Origin: Nemophila menziesii
Lineage: Eukaryota > Streptophyta > Magnoliopsida > Boraginales > Hydrophyllaceae
Assembly (NCBI GenBank): GCA_029959085.1
Contig: JARWIR010000002.1
Location: 32,006,233-32,070,232 of the forward strand
Length of the DNA: 64,000 nt
Reading direction: 5' to 3'
Shown here: piece after piece, positions 21,198 through 34,158 of the stretch
Position numbering within the stretch: position 1 is the stretch's first letter
How the letters are laid out: each line of letters opens with the position of its first letter
The notes under the pieces: generated by a model
What the model saw: the letters and a program-made list of their open reading frames with translations, nothing else
Told to the model about the DNA's origin: nothing
Databases searched by the model: none
Position numbers and translations under genes: made by a program

Positions 21198-22753
21198 TGG
21201 TGTCTCCTGGTGTGTTTTAAAATCACCACCCCTAAAGAGAGGGACACTACCCGCAAGTGCACGGGTCATTCCAAGTAATGTGTTAATAATACGGATTTAT
21301 TTCTCAGGGACGGATAGTTATAACACTGGTATTAATCGGCATAGTAGATTTAATTGTTAAAAATAGAAAAGTAAAATGATAAGATTTTTGTTTGGTTTTG
21401 ATTTAGAACTAATGATGCAATAAAATAAAAGATTGAAATGATTAACTGAAAAGAGATAATGTAAGTAAATAAGGTTGGACGCAAGAATGAGAGAGATACT
21501 TGAGTCTCGCAAGGGTTTCACCTAAATCTCTATAACCAATGCTTCAGTTTAAGGGCTAAACTGGTATTAATTTATTAGTCGGGACTCTAATATCTCCTAA
21601 CCCCTTCATGGCGGACTTAGGAACTATCCTACGGTACTATAAACCCCGTTAGGGCGATTATATCTACTTTTGAACGCTTAAGTCTTTTACCGAATTGGTT
21701 GGTGGTTAGTCAAGCCCGTCAAGATCATTGACGAATACCACACGTCTATTACCTAGGTCCGTAATTAAACCCCCCGTAAAGTTGATCCTTTCGCCACTAA
21801 AGTGAATAACCTAATTACTAAAACCTACTTTTGGTTCATGACTTCAAAAATAGTAATTCAATTCACGATAATAATCAATACAAAATACCTAGTTTAAATT
21901 AAATAATTAAATCCCAAACTCAGTAAACATCAATTAAATAGATTGGGGCTTATCCCATAATGCGATTATCAAGTACGTAAGAATTTAGCTCACGTTCATA
22001 TTAAAAACTAGAATTAAATAAATAAAAGACATTATCCTAAATCACATAAATAAATTAAAGAACCTAATTTAAGGATAGGATTGGGCTATTGTTGGAAGGA
22101 TTCCAGCTTTCTCCTCCACCTTTTTGCTCTGACTCTCTCTTAAAAAATAATGAACCGTATGTAAAAAGGATGTGTAAAAAGGTCTATTTATAATACAAAA
22201 TTCGGATTGGACTTTTTACTTAAGGATAATAATTTAAATGAGTAAAAGCCAAAGTCCAAATCAGAATTCTCGTAACCGTTGTACAACCTGTAGTAAAACA
22301 GTTGTAACTTTTGCGTCTCATATCCAAATCACCTGATTCAAGTCCTCAAATATCTCTAACTCAAAGTCGTACTATCTTTTTTAGATCTTTAGGCCTGAAT
22401 CAGTACCGAAGTGGCTCGAAAACAGTAATTAGTGACAGCTTTCAAGATTTTCCTTTCTATTAGTCAACTCTTCGGGTAATCTTTTCTTGCTTTTGACCTC
22501 TCCGCTAGATCTAGGACTTTAATTCTCACTTCAACTCCTTGTCTCGGTGCTCCATAGCATCCATGGAACTAAGAACGTTATACTAAAAAAAACAAATTAA
22601 CGCATAAAAGCTCTAAAAATGCAATTTACATAATTCCAAGGGAGAAAGTATAATATATCAAATTAAGCATAAAAGTTTATCAAATAAGTCTACTATTTAC
22701 CTAAAATTATGTCTCATAAGGGCATATATTTAGAAAAAAAACGGTAGACATCA
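21198..22753 (-). repeat. E3 3' LTR (about 1556 bp)
   Basis: Left end tggtgtctcctgg and right end gtagacatca. The conserved hairpin at 21249-21266 is ACCCG/CGGGT around caagtgca. A TATA-like box ctatttataat (plus) lies near 22183-22195. Confidence 0.92.
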
Positions 22754-22770
22754 AGACCCCAAACTCAAAC
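22754..22770 (-). promoter_or_regulatory. E3 polypurine tract
   Basis: The minus strand reads GTTTGAGTTTGGGGTCT immediately before the 3' LTR start TGATGTCTACC. It is identical in core to the tract of element A. Confidence 0.78.
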
Positions 22771-24147
22771 CTTTGTCGTCACGACAAAGTAAAATAAAAA
22801 CAAAGGCCTTAGGTGAAACGCAAAAACGAGAGTCTAGTGAATAATACCCAAAGCATAAATTAAAACAAATCTCATATAGTATGACTTAGGAATTAATATA
22901 TACATACACATATCATGCAAAAATCAAACACAAGTAATGTCAATCCAAAATTAATTTCACAATGCTATAAGTTTACACTTACTACGTATCTCATGATGGT
23001 GGCTTTAGGGTGTTCATCGATCCTTACTTTCTTTGAACGCTCCACTTAGCTTACTCCCTATTAGCTGAATTATAAATCCACTATGTATCTAGGAATCACG
23101 AGGACTTTACGGTTTTAGTGTAGGCTTAAGGACGGTGTGGTATGTATATTTGGTAAATTTGAAGTGAGCTTTTGGCTCTCTCCTTACTTACCATCAACAA
23201 ACTGTCCAAGAGCTTGAGTTTACACTCGAATATGTTCTCACTCAACCCATTTTCCGCACTAATTTAGCGTCCCCAAATTAACCCAATAAGCACTAAAGAT
23301 GATGTGTAAACTTCCACTTTGCCGGTTACTTTATTTTTCATATTATTTTTTCTTTTCTTTATTTTTTTTCTTTCTTTTTCAATAGTTGATGACCAGGTCC
23401 CGGGTTAGTGATAACCGTGTTCCCGGTTGTCTTCTGCTTTGACAACTTTTTTTCATTCTCTTTTTCTCTATTTTTTTCAAAGACCCTGGCAAAGGGTTAC
23501 AAATAAAATATCATCAGCAGTTGCGTATAAGTACAAACGCATACAAATCCCTCCTAATGTATTTTCCAAATAATGAAACCCACCACCCTAAACTCAAGCT
23601 CAAGACAGGAAGTCTCAGGATCGTGATTCAAGTGCAGGTCATATGGAAATGCCTAACAAACTAAGTGGATATGGGCTTATATCATGGCGACAAAAGAAAG
23701 GCTTAAAGGCTGAAAATGGGGCTAGAAGGATAATATTAATCACGGGTTAGAAAGCTAAAAAGATTCAAATGTCTATCAAAGAACTGCCTCTATCATTTTC
23801 CTAGGTACATGGCTTGCCTCTAGTTCATACCTAATTGGGTTCTCTACTCATTAAGATCTCACATTCTAAAACCACTCATTTTCCTTAAGTTCAAATTTAC
23901 TTCTTTTGCATTGTTACTTAAATTTTCCTGTCAATTACTTAATGTTTGCATGCAATCAAAGTGTGTTTAATACTAAATCCTAAGGTCTACTATTTTCTAT
24001 TATAAATTTATAAGAAGTCTACTTAATGGGGACATTTAAAATACTTTACAGTCAAACAAAACCCTTAAATTAATTTTATTTAAAAGCAGTAAAACAAATA
24101 ACACAAAAAATTGGGATGAGGTAACGAACCCCACCCAAACTCATTAA
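22771..24147 (-). other. E3 3' non-coding region
   Basis: About 1.4 kb between the env-like ORF and the polypurine tract, without a credible ORF. It contains a T-rich stretch near 23330-23500 and a stray copy of the 'cccgggttagtgataaccgtgttcccggtt' type word at 23398-23429, apparently derived from the GC-rich repeat block found upstream of the env-like ORF. Element A (5821-6713, 16508-17335) and C (47750-49100) share this region. Confidence 0.7.
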
Positions 24148-25589
24148 TTAGTCGTGTCTCCACGACTCGAAAAGAATCAACAAAGAAAATAAACTAATGT
24201 ACACTAATAATGAATAAAGGGAGAAGGAAACGTATCTTAACCAGCACTGGTTTCCATTTTTACGTTCAGGTTGGACTCCTTTCTTAAGCATTGTGTAGGT
24301 CTCATACTGTGAAGTGCTCAACCTCTCTAGAATAGTCTTTATGAGTACCAACTCTTTTGTTACCTTCCCCACAGGTGTTATCATCTCATCATGTTTCTCC
24401 TCTAAAGTCCTCATTTCGTTCCTCCAACTCGTTCTCTTTCACTGTCTTCTTCTTGCGTGTAGGAGGTATAGCACCTTTCTCTTCCCCAAAGGGTTTGTCT
24501 AGGTCTATACCCAATTTTGCAGCTCCCTCATGGACATTTGCTATTGATTTTTCTTTCATCTAATCCCCTTGTACTCTAGGCTCATCCTCTTCATTCTTGC
24601 ATGGTATCTTTGCTGCTAAACAAATCGCGGTTATGGTGCACGGGAATTTGAGGTTTCTTTGAAGAATAAGGGATTTTCTTAATTCTATGATGAGGTTATA
24701 GATGACATAGGCAACATCAATTTCATTCTTCTCAAGTATACACTTTATGAAAATAAGGCGTTCCTTTGTTAACTCCGAAATATGGTTGTTGCCGAAGAAG
24801 GTAGGGATTATTAAACGGGACCATACTTTAGGGGGTGGTAGCAAATCGCTACTCAATACTTGACATGCATATCTTTCTCCTACTAGGATGGGAAGTCGCC
24901 CACGAATCAGAACTTGATTGTAAAAACATTCCTATTAGAAGGATTCATCATTAATTTCTTTGTGGTATGGGCATGGACCAGTCAAGTATGGTAATTTCAG
25001 CGTCTCACGAATTAGCTCTATTGAGAAAGGTAGTATCATTTTGTGTAGGATAATTGACTGTCCATTCGCAAAAAACTAATTCTTCATAAAACTCACGAAC
25101 CAAGGCAGGGATAAACATGAGGTCTCTTTTTCTCAATTCTTTCCAACCAAATTTGTCACAGGTTATAACATAATCATTAAATACACCGTTCATAATACCT
25201 GAAGGAAATCCTTTGTCTATACCAACCTTCAAGGTAGCAACCAGTTCACGAACTTGCTCATTCCAACCAACAAAGGCTCTCTTTGGCTTAGTAGCTATCA
25301 TCTTTTTACGCGTAGACCTTTTATCTTGCATAGGTTCGCTAGCAACTTGTTCTTCAACATCTTTTTCTTCCAAGTAAGGCTTTTTAGGATTAGCCACACT
25401 CGGGTTCTCTTTCCTCTTCATAGTAGTCTTGACTTCTCCAATCTTAGGTATAGAAATCGAATCTGGAATCTCAATAGCTTTGTATTGAGTGGCTCCAGGA
25501 GTGTTTCTAGTTATGTGATTACTTCTCGTCTTACAATTATAGCACAAGGAATCGGTTTTGTTTGTCATCTGAACGTACCCCAAACTCAA
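24148..25589 (-). pseudogene. E3 env-like third ORF, broken
   Basis: Same ORF family as E2 9827-11037. The first segment (25589-25005) begins near MTNKTDSLCYNCKTRSNH, has a Lys-rich region, and then VGWNEQVRELVATLKVGIDK and FVREFYEEL-like wording. The second (24856-24560) has PKVWSRLIIPTFFGNNH. The last (24414-24148) is the coiled coil LEEKHDEMITPVGKVTKELV ending in MLKK. Stops or shifts lie between segments. The initial cysteines suggest a possible metal-binding N-terminus not seen in E2. No hydrophobic signal or membrane helix is evident. Confidence 0.75.
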
Positions 25590-25955
25590 AACTTCAAAAA
25601 TTCAAAAATTAGAGAAAAGTTTTGAACTTTGATGTTTTGAGGATAGATAAAGAAAGATTAAGGTGAGATATAAGATGTGTAATGATTATCTTGGGTGTTT
25701 AGAGAGCTTTAGGGACACAAGTTATGGTTTTGATAAAGAAAAATTCTTGGATAAAGTTGAGATTTAATGGTGTTTTGGAAGAATTATGAGTTGATTGTAT
25801 GTTTGTGTGGTGTTAAGAGATAAGATTTGATGATGTTGTGGTGTTTTGATGATGATTTTCAGGTATATATGGAGCTTGGGGATGGAAAAATGGTTTTTCT
25901 TTTGAGAAAAGGCAAAGAAAGGAGGTGGAAACTCTTAAGATTTCAAAAACCGACC
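25590..25955 (-). other. E3 leader of the env-like ORF
   Basis: Non-coding stretch equivalent to 11040-11465 in E2. The plus strand is rich in 'gatgttttgaggat' and 'gatgttgtggtgttttgatgatgatt' wording, shared with C at 49555-49790. No gene is seen. Confidence 0.5.
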
Positions 25956-25959
25956 TCAC

Positions 25960-26365
25960 TGTTACGTGACCGGGTACCCGGTTGAGGACGAACAGGCGCC
26001 CGGTTGGTGTCGCTTATTCGTGATTTTTTTGTTTGCAACAAAATGTTGCGTGTACATGTTTCAAGGTCATAGAATCACCTCTCTTGACCGGGTTCTCGGT
26101 CAACGACAACTGGGTTCCCGGTCATCTTCTGTATGACTTGTCCACTTTTCACACAAAATCCCTGTGTCCACGAGCTTCGAGGTCAGAGAATTGGGTTCAC
26201 TACAACACCGTGACCGGGTTCCCGGTTATCCCCGGGTTCTTGGTCAGTGACAACCGGGTTCCCGGTTATTGTCGACGAGCGCAAATCCAAACACATCCTT
26301 TTTTGCGTGTAATAAGGTTGGTCAATAGTCGATGACCGGGTTCCTGGTTGTCTTTAGTGTTGACA
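25960..26365. repeat. E3 GC-rich palindromic repeat block (ACCGGGTTCCCGGT type)
   Basis: At least six copies of a near-palindrome of the form accgggttcccggt or its variants lie between about 25968 and 26352. They often occur in pairs separated by a 'caacgacaac' or 'cagtgacaac' spacer. Spacing is irregular, about 45 to 130 bases. The block sits between the integrase stop near 26592 and the env-like ORF start at 25589, as in E2 and C, but the core word differs from theirs. Confidence 0.82.
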
Positions 26366-26591
26366 ACCAAATTTTCCTTTCTTTTTGTACTACCTACCCC
26401 AAACTCAAGGCTTTTACTCCTGTAATCATAAAAAACACCAACATTTATCATTTTCTAAAAATTAAACACTAATAAACAAAAAATACTCTAATTCATACTA
26501 AAAATTTCAAAGACATGAAAGCAATAAACAAATATACGATCGAAATGACTTTTGTTTGACGTCATTAAGCTCGACGGGTTACCTCTCGCAC

Positions 26592-27950
26592 TTATGCAAC
26601 TTCAAGAAGGTACATGACCTCCCTAGGATGTGGATCTTCCATGCGATTGATATCTCCATGATAGATTTTCAACCGATGCCCATTCTCTATGAAGGTGCGG
26701 TGCTCGGCTTGATGCTCAATCTCTATAGCTCCATGAGGCGTGACCTTGGTCACAATGTAGGGATCAGACCACTTTGATCTCAAATTACCCGGATAATTAC
26801 TGAACTTGGAGTTATATTTCAGAACCATTTGTCCAACTTTAAATTCCTGTTCACGAATGCAAATGTCATGTTATTTTTTCGTCTTTTCTTTATAAAGTTT
26901 AGCATTCTCATAGGCATGAAATCGAAACTCATCAAGTTCATTCAGTTTCATCATACAATTCTTACCGGCTAAAGTAGGATCTTTGTTCATCTCCGCTATC
27001 TCCCAATATGCACATAATTCAACTTTGAGAGGTAAGTGAAAAGCCTTACCATAAACCATGCGATATGGAGATGCACCAACGGGTGTCTTAAGCGCAGTGC
27101 GATATGCCCACAACGCGTCATCTAATTTCATTGATCAATCTTTGCGTGTGGGTCCAACCGTCTTCTCTAGAATGGATTTGATCTCTAGATTAGAGACCTT
27201 AGTTTGACCATTTGCTTGTGGATGATAAGAAGTAGATACACGATGTCTCACCCCATACTTCTCTAACACCGCCTTCAAGTATCTATTCACAAAATGGAAA
27301 CCTCCATCACTAATAATAACTCTAGGCGTACCATGTCCAGTGAAGATGTGTGATTTTAAGAACTTTATCACCACTCGTGAATCTTTCTTCGGTAGAGCTA
27401 CAACCTCTACCCATTTAGACACGTAATCAAAAATTAATAGGATGTAGATTTTTACATTAGATGGTACAAAGGGACCCATGAAATCAATACCCCATACATC
27501 AAATATCTCAACTTGAAGAACATTATTATGTGTCATTTCATCTCTCTTAGATATGTTACCGGTAAATTGGCATCTGTGTCAACTTTTGACATATTCATGA
27601 CAATCTTTATGTAAAGTAGGCCATTAAAAACCGGATTGAAGTACCTTTGTCGTTGTACGATCACCTTTGAAGTTTCCTCCATAGGGTCAGTCATGACAAC
27701 TATCAACCACCGACTAAATATCACTCTAAGGTATGCATCTTCTCACCATTTGATCACCACATGTTTTGTAGAGGAAAGGATCCTCCCAAAAGAAATGATT
27801 TGCACGGTAAATTAATATCTTCCTCTCTTGTGAGGTAGCTCCTTCAAGAAAGGAACCACTCACAATAAGGTTTGCTATGTCTACATACCAAGGAGCACCA
27901 GCTGCGTACATCGAAAATAGACTCTCATCAGGAAACTCTTCCTTGACCAA
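26592..27950 (-). pseudogene. E3 integrase, broken; catalytic Glu changed
   Basis: Retroviral-type integrase that would insert the cDNA. The N-terminal zinc-binding region falls at about 27540-27860 ([20 protein letters not shown]). The core (27536-27135) has WGIDFMGPF with the first Asp and [14 protein letters not shown] with the second. The third site reads [19 protein letters not shown], where family members have Glu in place of the Lys after T. The domain continues with LDDALWAYRTALKTPVGASP (27131-26871) and a C-terminal GPY/F-like region with NLRSKWSDPYIVTKV (26828-26592). Stops at segment joins also inactivate it. Confidence 0.87.
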
Positions 27951-28600
27951 CTCTGGTCCACTATTAATCTTAGAACCTTCAAAACGCGACAAATGATCTG
28001 CAACCTGATTATTACAACCCTTTCGATCTCGAATCTCTAAGTCAAACTCTTGTAACAACAATACCCATCTGATCAAACGCGGCTTTGCATCTTTCTTTTC
28101 CATAAATTATTTGATCGCGGAATGATCGGTATACACAACAATTTTTGCCCAAAGAAGATAGGAACGAAACTTATCAAATGCATACACAACAGTTAGTAGT
28201 TCCTTCTCCGTCACAGTATAATTGATCTGAGCACTCATGAAGGTCTTACTAGCATAGTAAATAGAATGAAATACCTTATCTTTTCTCTAAACCAATACAA
28301 CACCCATAGCAAGATCACTAGCATCACACATAACTTCAAACAGAATCTTCCAATCAGGAGGTAATACAATGGGTGCAGATATGAGTTTTTCGTTGATCTA
28401 TTTGAATGCCACCATGAAAGCTTCATAAAAAAGGAATTTGGCGTCCTTTTCGAGTAAGTTACACAATGGCTTAGCGATCGTAGATAAATCTTTAACGAAA
28501 CGGCGATAAAACCCAGCATGGCCCAAGAAACTTCTCACCCCTTTAACAGAAACAGGAGGGGGAAGAGTTTTGATTACCTCAATCTTCACACGATCAACCT
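27951..28600 (-). pseudogene. E3 RT thumb and RNase H, broken
   Basis: The thumb/connection reads VRSFLGHAGFYRRFVKDL and CNLLEKDAKFLF (28589-28398). RNase H follows in shifting frames down to about 28104. The RNase H tail and tether then read [20 protein letters not shown] and [13 protein letters not shown] (about 28095-27970), a classic Ty3/gypsy signature before integrase. Confidence 0.82.
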
Positions 28601-29480
28601 CTAAACTTGAACTAGAAACCTAGTGTCCGAACACTATACCTTCACGAACCATGAAATGATATTACTCCCAATTCAAAACCAAATCAGTTTCCTTGCATCT
28701 AATTAATACCTTCTCAAAATTCTGAAAACACTCATCAAAGTTATCACCAAACACAGAAAAGTCATCCATAAATACCTCAAGGAAGTGATCGATCATGTCC
28801 CAAAAGATTGCCATCATACATCTTTGGAAAGTAGCAGGTGTGTTACATAATCCAAATGGCATTCTTCAAAAAGCAAAGTTACCAAAGGGACATGTAAAGG
28901 TTGTCTTAGGATCTACATATATCTGATTGTATCCTGAGTAGCCATCTAAAAAACAATAATATTCTCTCCCAGCTAACTTATCTAACAATTGATCTATGAA
29001 CGGAAGAAGAAAGTGATCTTTTCTGGATGCCTTATTCAACTTACGATAATCCATACACACTCTCCAACCAACAACGAATCTTGAGGGAATGGCTGCATTA
29101 TGAGCATTCAGCATAGTAGTGATACCACCCTTCTTTGGTATGCATTGAACCAGACTCACCCATTCACTACTAGCTATGAGATAGATGATTCTCGCATCTA
29201 ATATCTTAATTACTTCTTTCTTCACCACCTCTTTCATAACTGGCATTAGTCTCCTTTGTCCTTCAACTGAGCGTGTACTATCATCCTCCAAAATAATTTT
29301 GTGTTGGCAAACGGAAGGACTGATGCCTTTGATGTCAGCAATAGTCCATCCAATTGCCTCTTTATTAGCTCTTAGTGCATGCAACAGTTTGTCTTCTTGA
29401 GGACCTGTTAAAAAATCTGAAACAATAACAAGTAGAGTGTTGTTAGTATCTAAATATGCATACCTCTAGTGTGTCAGAAG
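28601..29480 (-). pseudogene. E3 reverse transcriptase, broken
   Basis: RVT_1 of E3. The segment 29384-28866 contains LMPVMKEVVKKEVIKILDAR, VQCIPKKGG and YYCFLDGYSGYNQIYV. A TGA in place of an Arg codon then precedes MPFGLCNTPATFQRCM and the catalytic box VFMDDFSVFGD (28862-28662). All three catalytic Asp remain. A few residues around the expected PEDQHETTFTC motif are deleted compared with E1. Further stops lie at 28590-28661. Confidence 0.9.
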
Positions 29481-30620
29481 TGTCTTCTCTTCTAATTGCG
29501 GAGGAGATTCAATAGATGGTTTCTTTTTAGGTTCCATCTCCCCCGGTTCTCTCACAGGTTCATAGGATAGACACCTATGCTTTGGATTCCCAGAATTTAG
29601 AGTTGCCACTATTTCGGCAAGCTCTTCCATCATCTCAGGTAAGTCAAGTGTTAGGGAAGCCTACAAGACATCATCAAAATACATATAATCAAATACCTCT
29701 TGCATGGCATGATCAATTGCATCTATTCGGAAACAATCCTCCTAGGAATCTGGAAACTTCATTGCCCTAAACACGTTGAACTTAACTTCCTCGTCTTGAA
29801 TACGCATGATTAATTATCCATTTTCTACATCAATAAGAGTACGCCCCGTGTCTAGGAATGCTCTTCCCAAAATAATGGGGACATTCCTATATGCGTCGTA
29901 TTCAAGTATAACAAAATCAATGGGAAAAATTAAAGTACCTGCCTTGACGAGGACATCTTCTATTCATCCCTCTGGATATGCGAGGGATCTGTCAGCCATT
30001 TGCAGGACCATAGAGTTCGGTCTTGCATTTCCTATCTTTAACTTCTCAAAAATTGATTTGGGCATGAGATTGATACTCACACCCAAATCGCATAACGCTT
30101 TCCCTTGCCACTCATTACCAATAGAAATCGGAATCGTGAAACTTCCAGGATCAAGTAATTTAGGTGGCAACTTACTCTATCATATGGCACTACACTCTTC
30201 TGGTAGACCTATCATTTCATTCTCAAGATATGGCCTTTTCTTGGTGATGACTCTCTTCAAGAATATCACATATTTTGGTACATCTCTAATAGCATCTAAA
30301 AATAGTATATTAATGTTATGATTTCTCACCACATTCATGAACCTCTGAATCAGCCATATCTCCTTTCTTTTGAACTCTTGAAGGGAATGGTGGAGGAGGA
30401 CGAGTTTCTACGACATCTATCTTCTTTGGTTTTTCCGAAATTTTCTCCAGTCCACCTCTTCTACTTATGGTTCACCTTCCTTCTCCACCACACCTTTTAC
30501 CATTTTCTCCTTCACATTCGTTTCCTTTTCTTTCATAACGAGAAAAGGAGGTGGTGGTAGCTTCTTACCACTTTTGAGCGCTATAGCATCACAATCTTCT
30601 CTCTGTTTTGGATCCTCAGT
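29481..30620 (-). pseudogene. E3 gag-protease linker, protease and pre-RT spacer
   Basis: The protease core is best seen at 30170-29964: [19 protein letters not shown], then [13 protein letters not shown] (D-L-G active site) and [16 protein letters not shown]. The segment to 29481 is the pre-RT spacer, still readable as MKFPDS and ENPLP-like wording with stops. To the right, the linker has a Pro-rich PPPPFP motif and ends near 30620. All parts have homologues in E1 but more stops. Confidence 0.82.
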
Positions 30621-32120
30621 GTCACTTAGGAGTTGGACGCCGATTTAACTGTTTCGCCACCTGAGCTATTTGTTTTTATAACATTTTGAATGTTGCGGTA
30701 GAAGCTTGCGAATCTTGTTGTGTTTTCGCTTGCATAGCAATTAGTGTCTGTAAGGTTTGTTGAACCTCTAACCCACCTTCGTAAGGTTGAGCAGGTAGAG
30801 CTTTTTTATTCATAGAAACCGGTATAGGTGTCTTGATGAGGTTGTCTCTGAGCTTGATTTCCATAGTTCTGTCCCCCTTGGTAGTTGTTCTGTGGTCTTG
30901 GTTGATAATTATTTCCTTGGGGTCGTGGTTGATATGCATAAGTTGGATTTGTGGCCCAACTTGGATTCGAATATTGGAAACAAACATCACGGATTCTGGA
31001 TTGCTTTGACAGTGCTCCCAATCATGATCTTGTACACCATAGTTATAACACCCATAAATTTCCTGTGTAACATTAACATCAGCTCTCCTACGTGAAAAAC
31101 CTTCTTTAACAGCTAAAGTAAGCTGTATCAATTGCTGTTCAAGTGTGTTCTTCAATTTATTTTCTAATGAAGAGAATTTCTCATCAATTCCGGCACTACT
31201 CTCTCTATGACTTGTACCTCAGATAGGTGTTCTTACAGTATTCCAACCAAACTCGTTCTTCATTGTTCTACTCAAATTAATTTTGGCATTAGCTGGTGTT
31301 ACCTATAAGAATCCCCCACCACAAAGTAAGTCTAGATATTTTCTTGAGCATCCTTCAAGGACTTTATAAAATATCGATATTTGTTGTTCTTCTAAAAGAC
31401 CATGATCTGTAACTCTTCTCAAACATAGTTGGAAACTTATCCAACAATTACCCACATATTTCACCTTGTTCTTATTCGAAGGATGTCAACTCGATTTGTG
31501 GTTCAATCTCATGTTTCTCGGATAATAACGATCAAAGAACGCAATCTGTAACTCATCCCAAGTATTGATCAATCCGGGTTCTTATGAATCATGCCATACA
31601 CTCGCTGCGTCTATTACAAAAAATCTGAAATTGGCAAAGTTTATATGTTTTCTTGTTACACCTTGCATTATATACGTATCACATATTTTCATAAATTTCG
31701 GTATTGCGCGAATTGGTTCTTCTCCAGCTACTCCACGAAAATTTCCAAAGTTTTGGAATTGAGCTAGCATACCAGGATCGGGTTTGTATTTTGCGACATC
31801 AATATACTTGGAGGACCAACACCAAGAGAAGGAGCGCGATATGGAATTTGTTCATGACCTTGTACGAACCATGGATCATGAAAGACTTGAGGTTGAGCTT
31901 GTCCTCCAGGTGGAGGAGGACTTCATTGATTTTGATTGTTGACAATTGGAGGATTATGGATAATAGGATTTCCGTTTTCATCCACTTCCACCTAAGGAGG
32001 GTTGAGATTGTTGTTGTTTATATTAGCTATTTCTTCTTCGGCTAATATTTCTTCTTCTCTTGCTTCATTTTCTTCTTTCTTTCTTTCTTTTGTTTTGAAG
32101 TCTGAATAATATCTCAGGGT
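30621..32120 (-). pseudogene. E3 gag, broken
   Basis: Gag of E3 in several frames. The capsid segment 31770-31582 has MLAQFQNFGNFRGVAGEEPI and IDAASVWHDS. The nucleocapsid segment 31155-30676 reads LEQQLIQLTLAVKEGFSRRR, then the knuckle CYNYGVQDHDWEHC, where the second ligand Cys is Tyr. An Asn/Gln/Pro-rich tail follows in another frame (31021-30806). Multiple stops near 31190-31580. The N-terminal part to about 32120 is Glu/Asn-rich and poorly preserved. Confidence 0.82.
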
Positions 32121-32241
32121 TATCGAGTATACACCGAACCTGTAAAACCTGAGAAAGGAAGAACAAACTAAAGCGTAAAACTGAAAAATAAAATAACAAT
32201 TGAACTAGTAAAGGATTAACACGGGGTCACACGCTACCGTC

Positions 32242-32263
32242 CCCGGCAGCGGCGCCAAAAACT
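32242..32263 (-). promoter_or_regulatory. E3 primer-binding site (intact)
   Basis: The minus strand reads agttttTGGCGCCGCTGCCGGGGA directly after the LTR end ACACCA. It is the cleanest copy of the tRNA-Asp-like primer site in the window. Confidence 0.85.
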
Positions 32264-33834
32264 TGGTGTCTCCTGGTGTGTGATAAAATCACAACCCCTA
32301 TAGAGAGGGACACTACTCGCAAGTGAACGGGTCGTTCCAAGTAATGTGTAAATAATACGGATTTCGTTCTTAGGGACGGATAGTTATAACACTAGTATTA
32401 ATCGATATAGTAGAAGTAATTATTAAAAACAGAAAAGTAAAATGATAAGATTTTTGTTTGGTTTTGATTTAGAACTAATGATGCAATAAAATAAAATATT
32501 AAAATAATTAACGGAAAAAAATAATGCAAGTAAATAAGGTTGGATGCAAGAATGAGAGGGGTACTTGAATCTCGCAGGGGTTTCACCTAAATCTCTATAA
32601 TCAATGCTTCAGTTTAAGGGCTAAACTTGTATTAATATATTAGTCGGGGCTCTAATATCTCCTAACCCCTTCAGGGTGGACTTAGGAGCTATCTTACGGT
32701 ACTATAAACCCCGCCATGGAGATTATATCTACTTTCGAACGGTTAAGTCTTTTACCGAATTGGCTGCATGGTTAGTCAAGCCCGTCAGGATCATTGACGA
32801 ATACCACGCGTCTATTACCTAAAACCGTAATTAAACCCCCCGTCAAGGTGGTCACTTTGCCACTAAAGCGAATAGCCTAATTACTAAAACTTACTTTTGG
32901 TTCATGACTTCAAAAGTAGTAATTCAATTCACGATAACAGTCAATACAAAATACCTAGTTTAAATTAAATAATTAAATCCCAAATTCAGAAATCATCAAT
33001 TAAATAGATTAGGGCTTATCTCATAATGTGATTCTCAAGTACGTTAGAATTTAGCTCATGTTCCTATTAAAAAATGAAATTACATAAATAAAAGACATTA
33101 TCCTAAATTACAAAGATAAATTAAAGAACCTAATTTAATGATAGGATTGGGCTGCTGTTGGAAGAAATGGAATCCTCCAGCTCTAGCTTTATCCTCTACC
33201 TTTTTGCTCTGACTTTCTCTTAAAAATTAATGAATCGTATGTAAAAGGGATGTCTAAAAAGGTCTATTTATAATAGAGAATTCGGATTGGGCTTTTTGCT
33301 TAAGGATAATAAGTTAAATGAGTAAAATCCCAAGTCCAAATTAGAATTCCCGTAACTGTTGTACAGCCTGTAGTAAAACGGCTGTAACTTTTGCGTCTCA
33401 TATCCAAATCACCTGATTCAAGTCCTCAAATCTCTCCAATTCAAAGCCGGACTTTCTCTTTCAGAACTCCAGGCCTGAATCTATGCCGAAGTGGCTCGAA
33501 ATCAGCAATTAGTGACAGCTTTACAGATTTTCCTCTTTATTAGTCAACTCTGCGGATAATCTTTTCTTGCTTTTGACCTCTCTGCTTGATCTAAGACTTT
33601 AATTCTCACTTCTCCTTCTTGTCTTGTTGATTTATAGCATCCATGGACCTAAGAACTTTATACTAAAAACAAACAAATTAATGCACAAAAGCTCTAAAAA
33701 TGCAATTAAGATAATTCCAAGGGGAGAAAGTGTAATATATCAAATTAAGCATAATAGCCTATCAAATAAGTCTATTATTCACCTAAAATGATGTCTCCTA
33801 AGGGCATATATTTAAAACAAAATGGGAGACATCA
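32264..33834 (-). repeat. E3 5' LTR (about 1571 bp)
   Basis: Left end tggtgtctcctgg and right end gggagacatca, matching 21198-22753 closely. The TATA box (minus TATTATAAATAG) is at 33264-33275. The hairpin at about 32314-32332 (ACTCG/CGGGT) carries one mismatch relative to the other E3 LTR. Confidence 0.92.
33264..33275 (-). promoter_or_regulatory. TATA-like box of E3
   Basis: TATTATAAATAG on the minus strand in the 5' LTR, shared with the 3' LTR and positionally matching element A (17894-17905). Confidence 0.6.
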
Positions 33835-34158
33835 CTATGCCACTAAGTTAATGGTTTTATTGATAAGGACTAGTTGATGAATTTCGCATTAGTTAGTATT
33901 CAACAATCCATCTAACTCATATTGGTAGCTTAGAAGGAAATCGTCCCTCGTTAGATACCCCTCACTAGTGACCCTGGAAATGATTTCAGATGATTGAAGT
34001 TCTATCCCTAATGACTGCATAGTTAGGCAAGACCTCCCAGTTCATTACCACACACTAGGATTCTACATGTTATGTCCGATATTAAACCCCTCTCCCTGGT
34101 GAAAGCTTAATTACAAGGACTACTCAATATTTAGACATAACATAGGTAGTATTAAAAA

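Larger units (their letters stand above)
21198..33834 (-). mobile_element. E3: full-length Athila-type Ty3/gypsy element (about 12.6 kb)
   Basis: Minus-strand element with both LTRs, primer site, polypurine tract, gag, protease, RT, RNase H, integrase, an intergenic GC-rich repeat block and the env-like ORF, in Athila order. The target duplication is ctagg (21193-21197) against ctatg (33835-33839), one mismatch in five. It interrupts LTR Q. Many in-frame stops, several explainable as CGA-to-TGA or similar transitions, and a changed integrase catalytic residue make it inactive. It is the best local reference for what E2 and C have lost. Confidence 0.93.
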
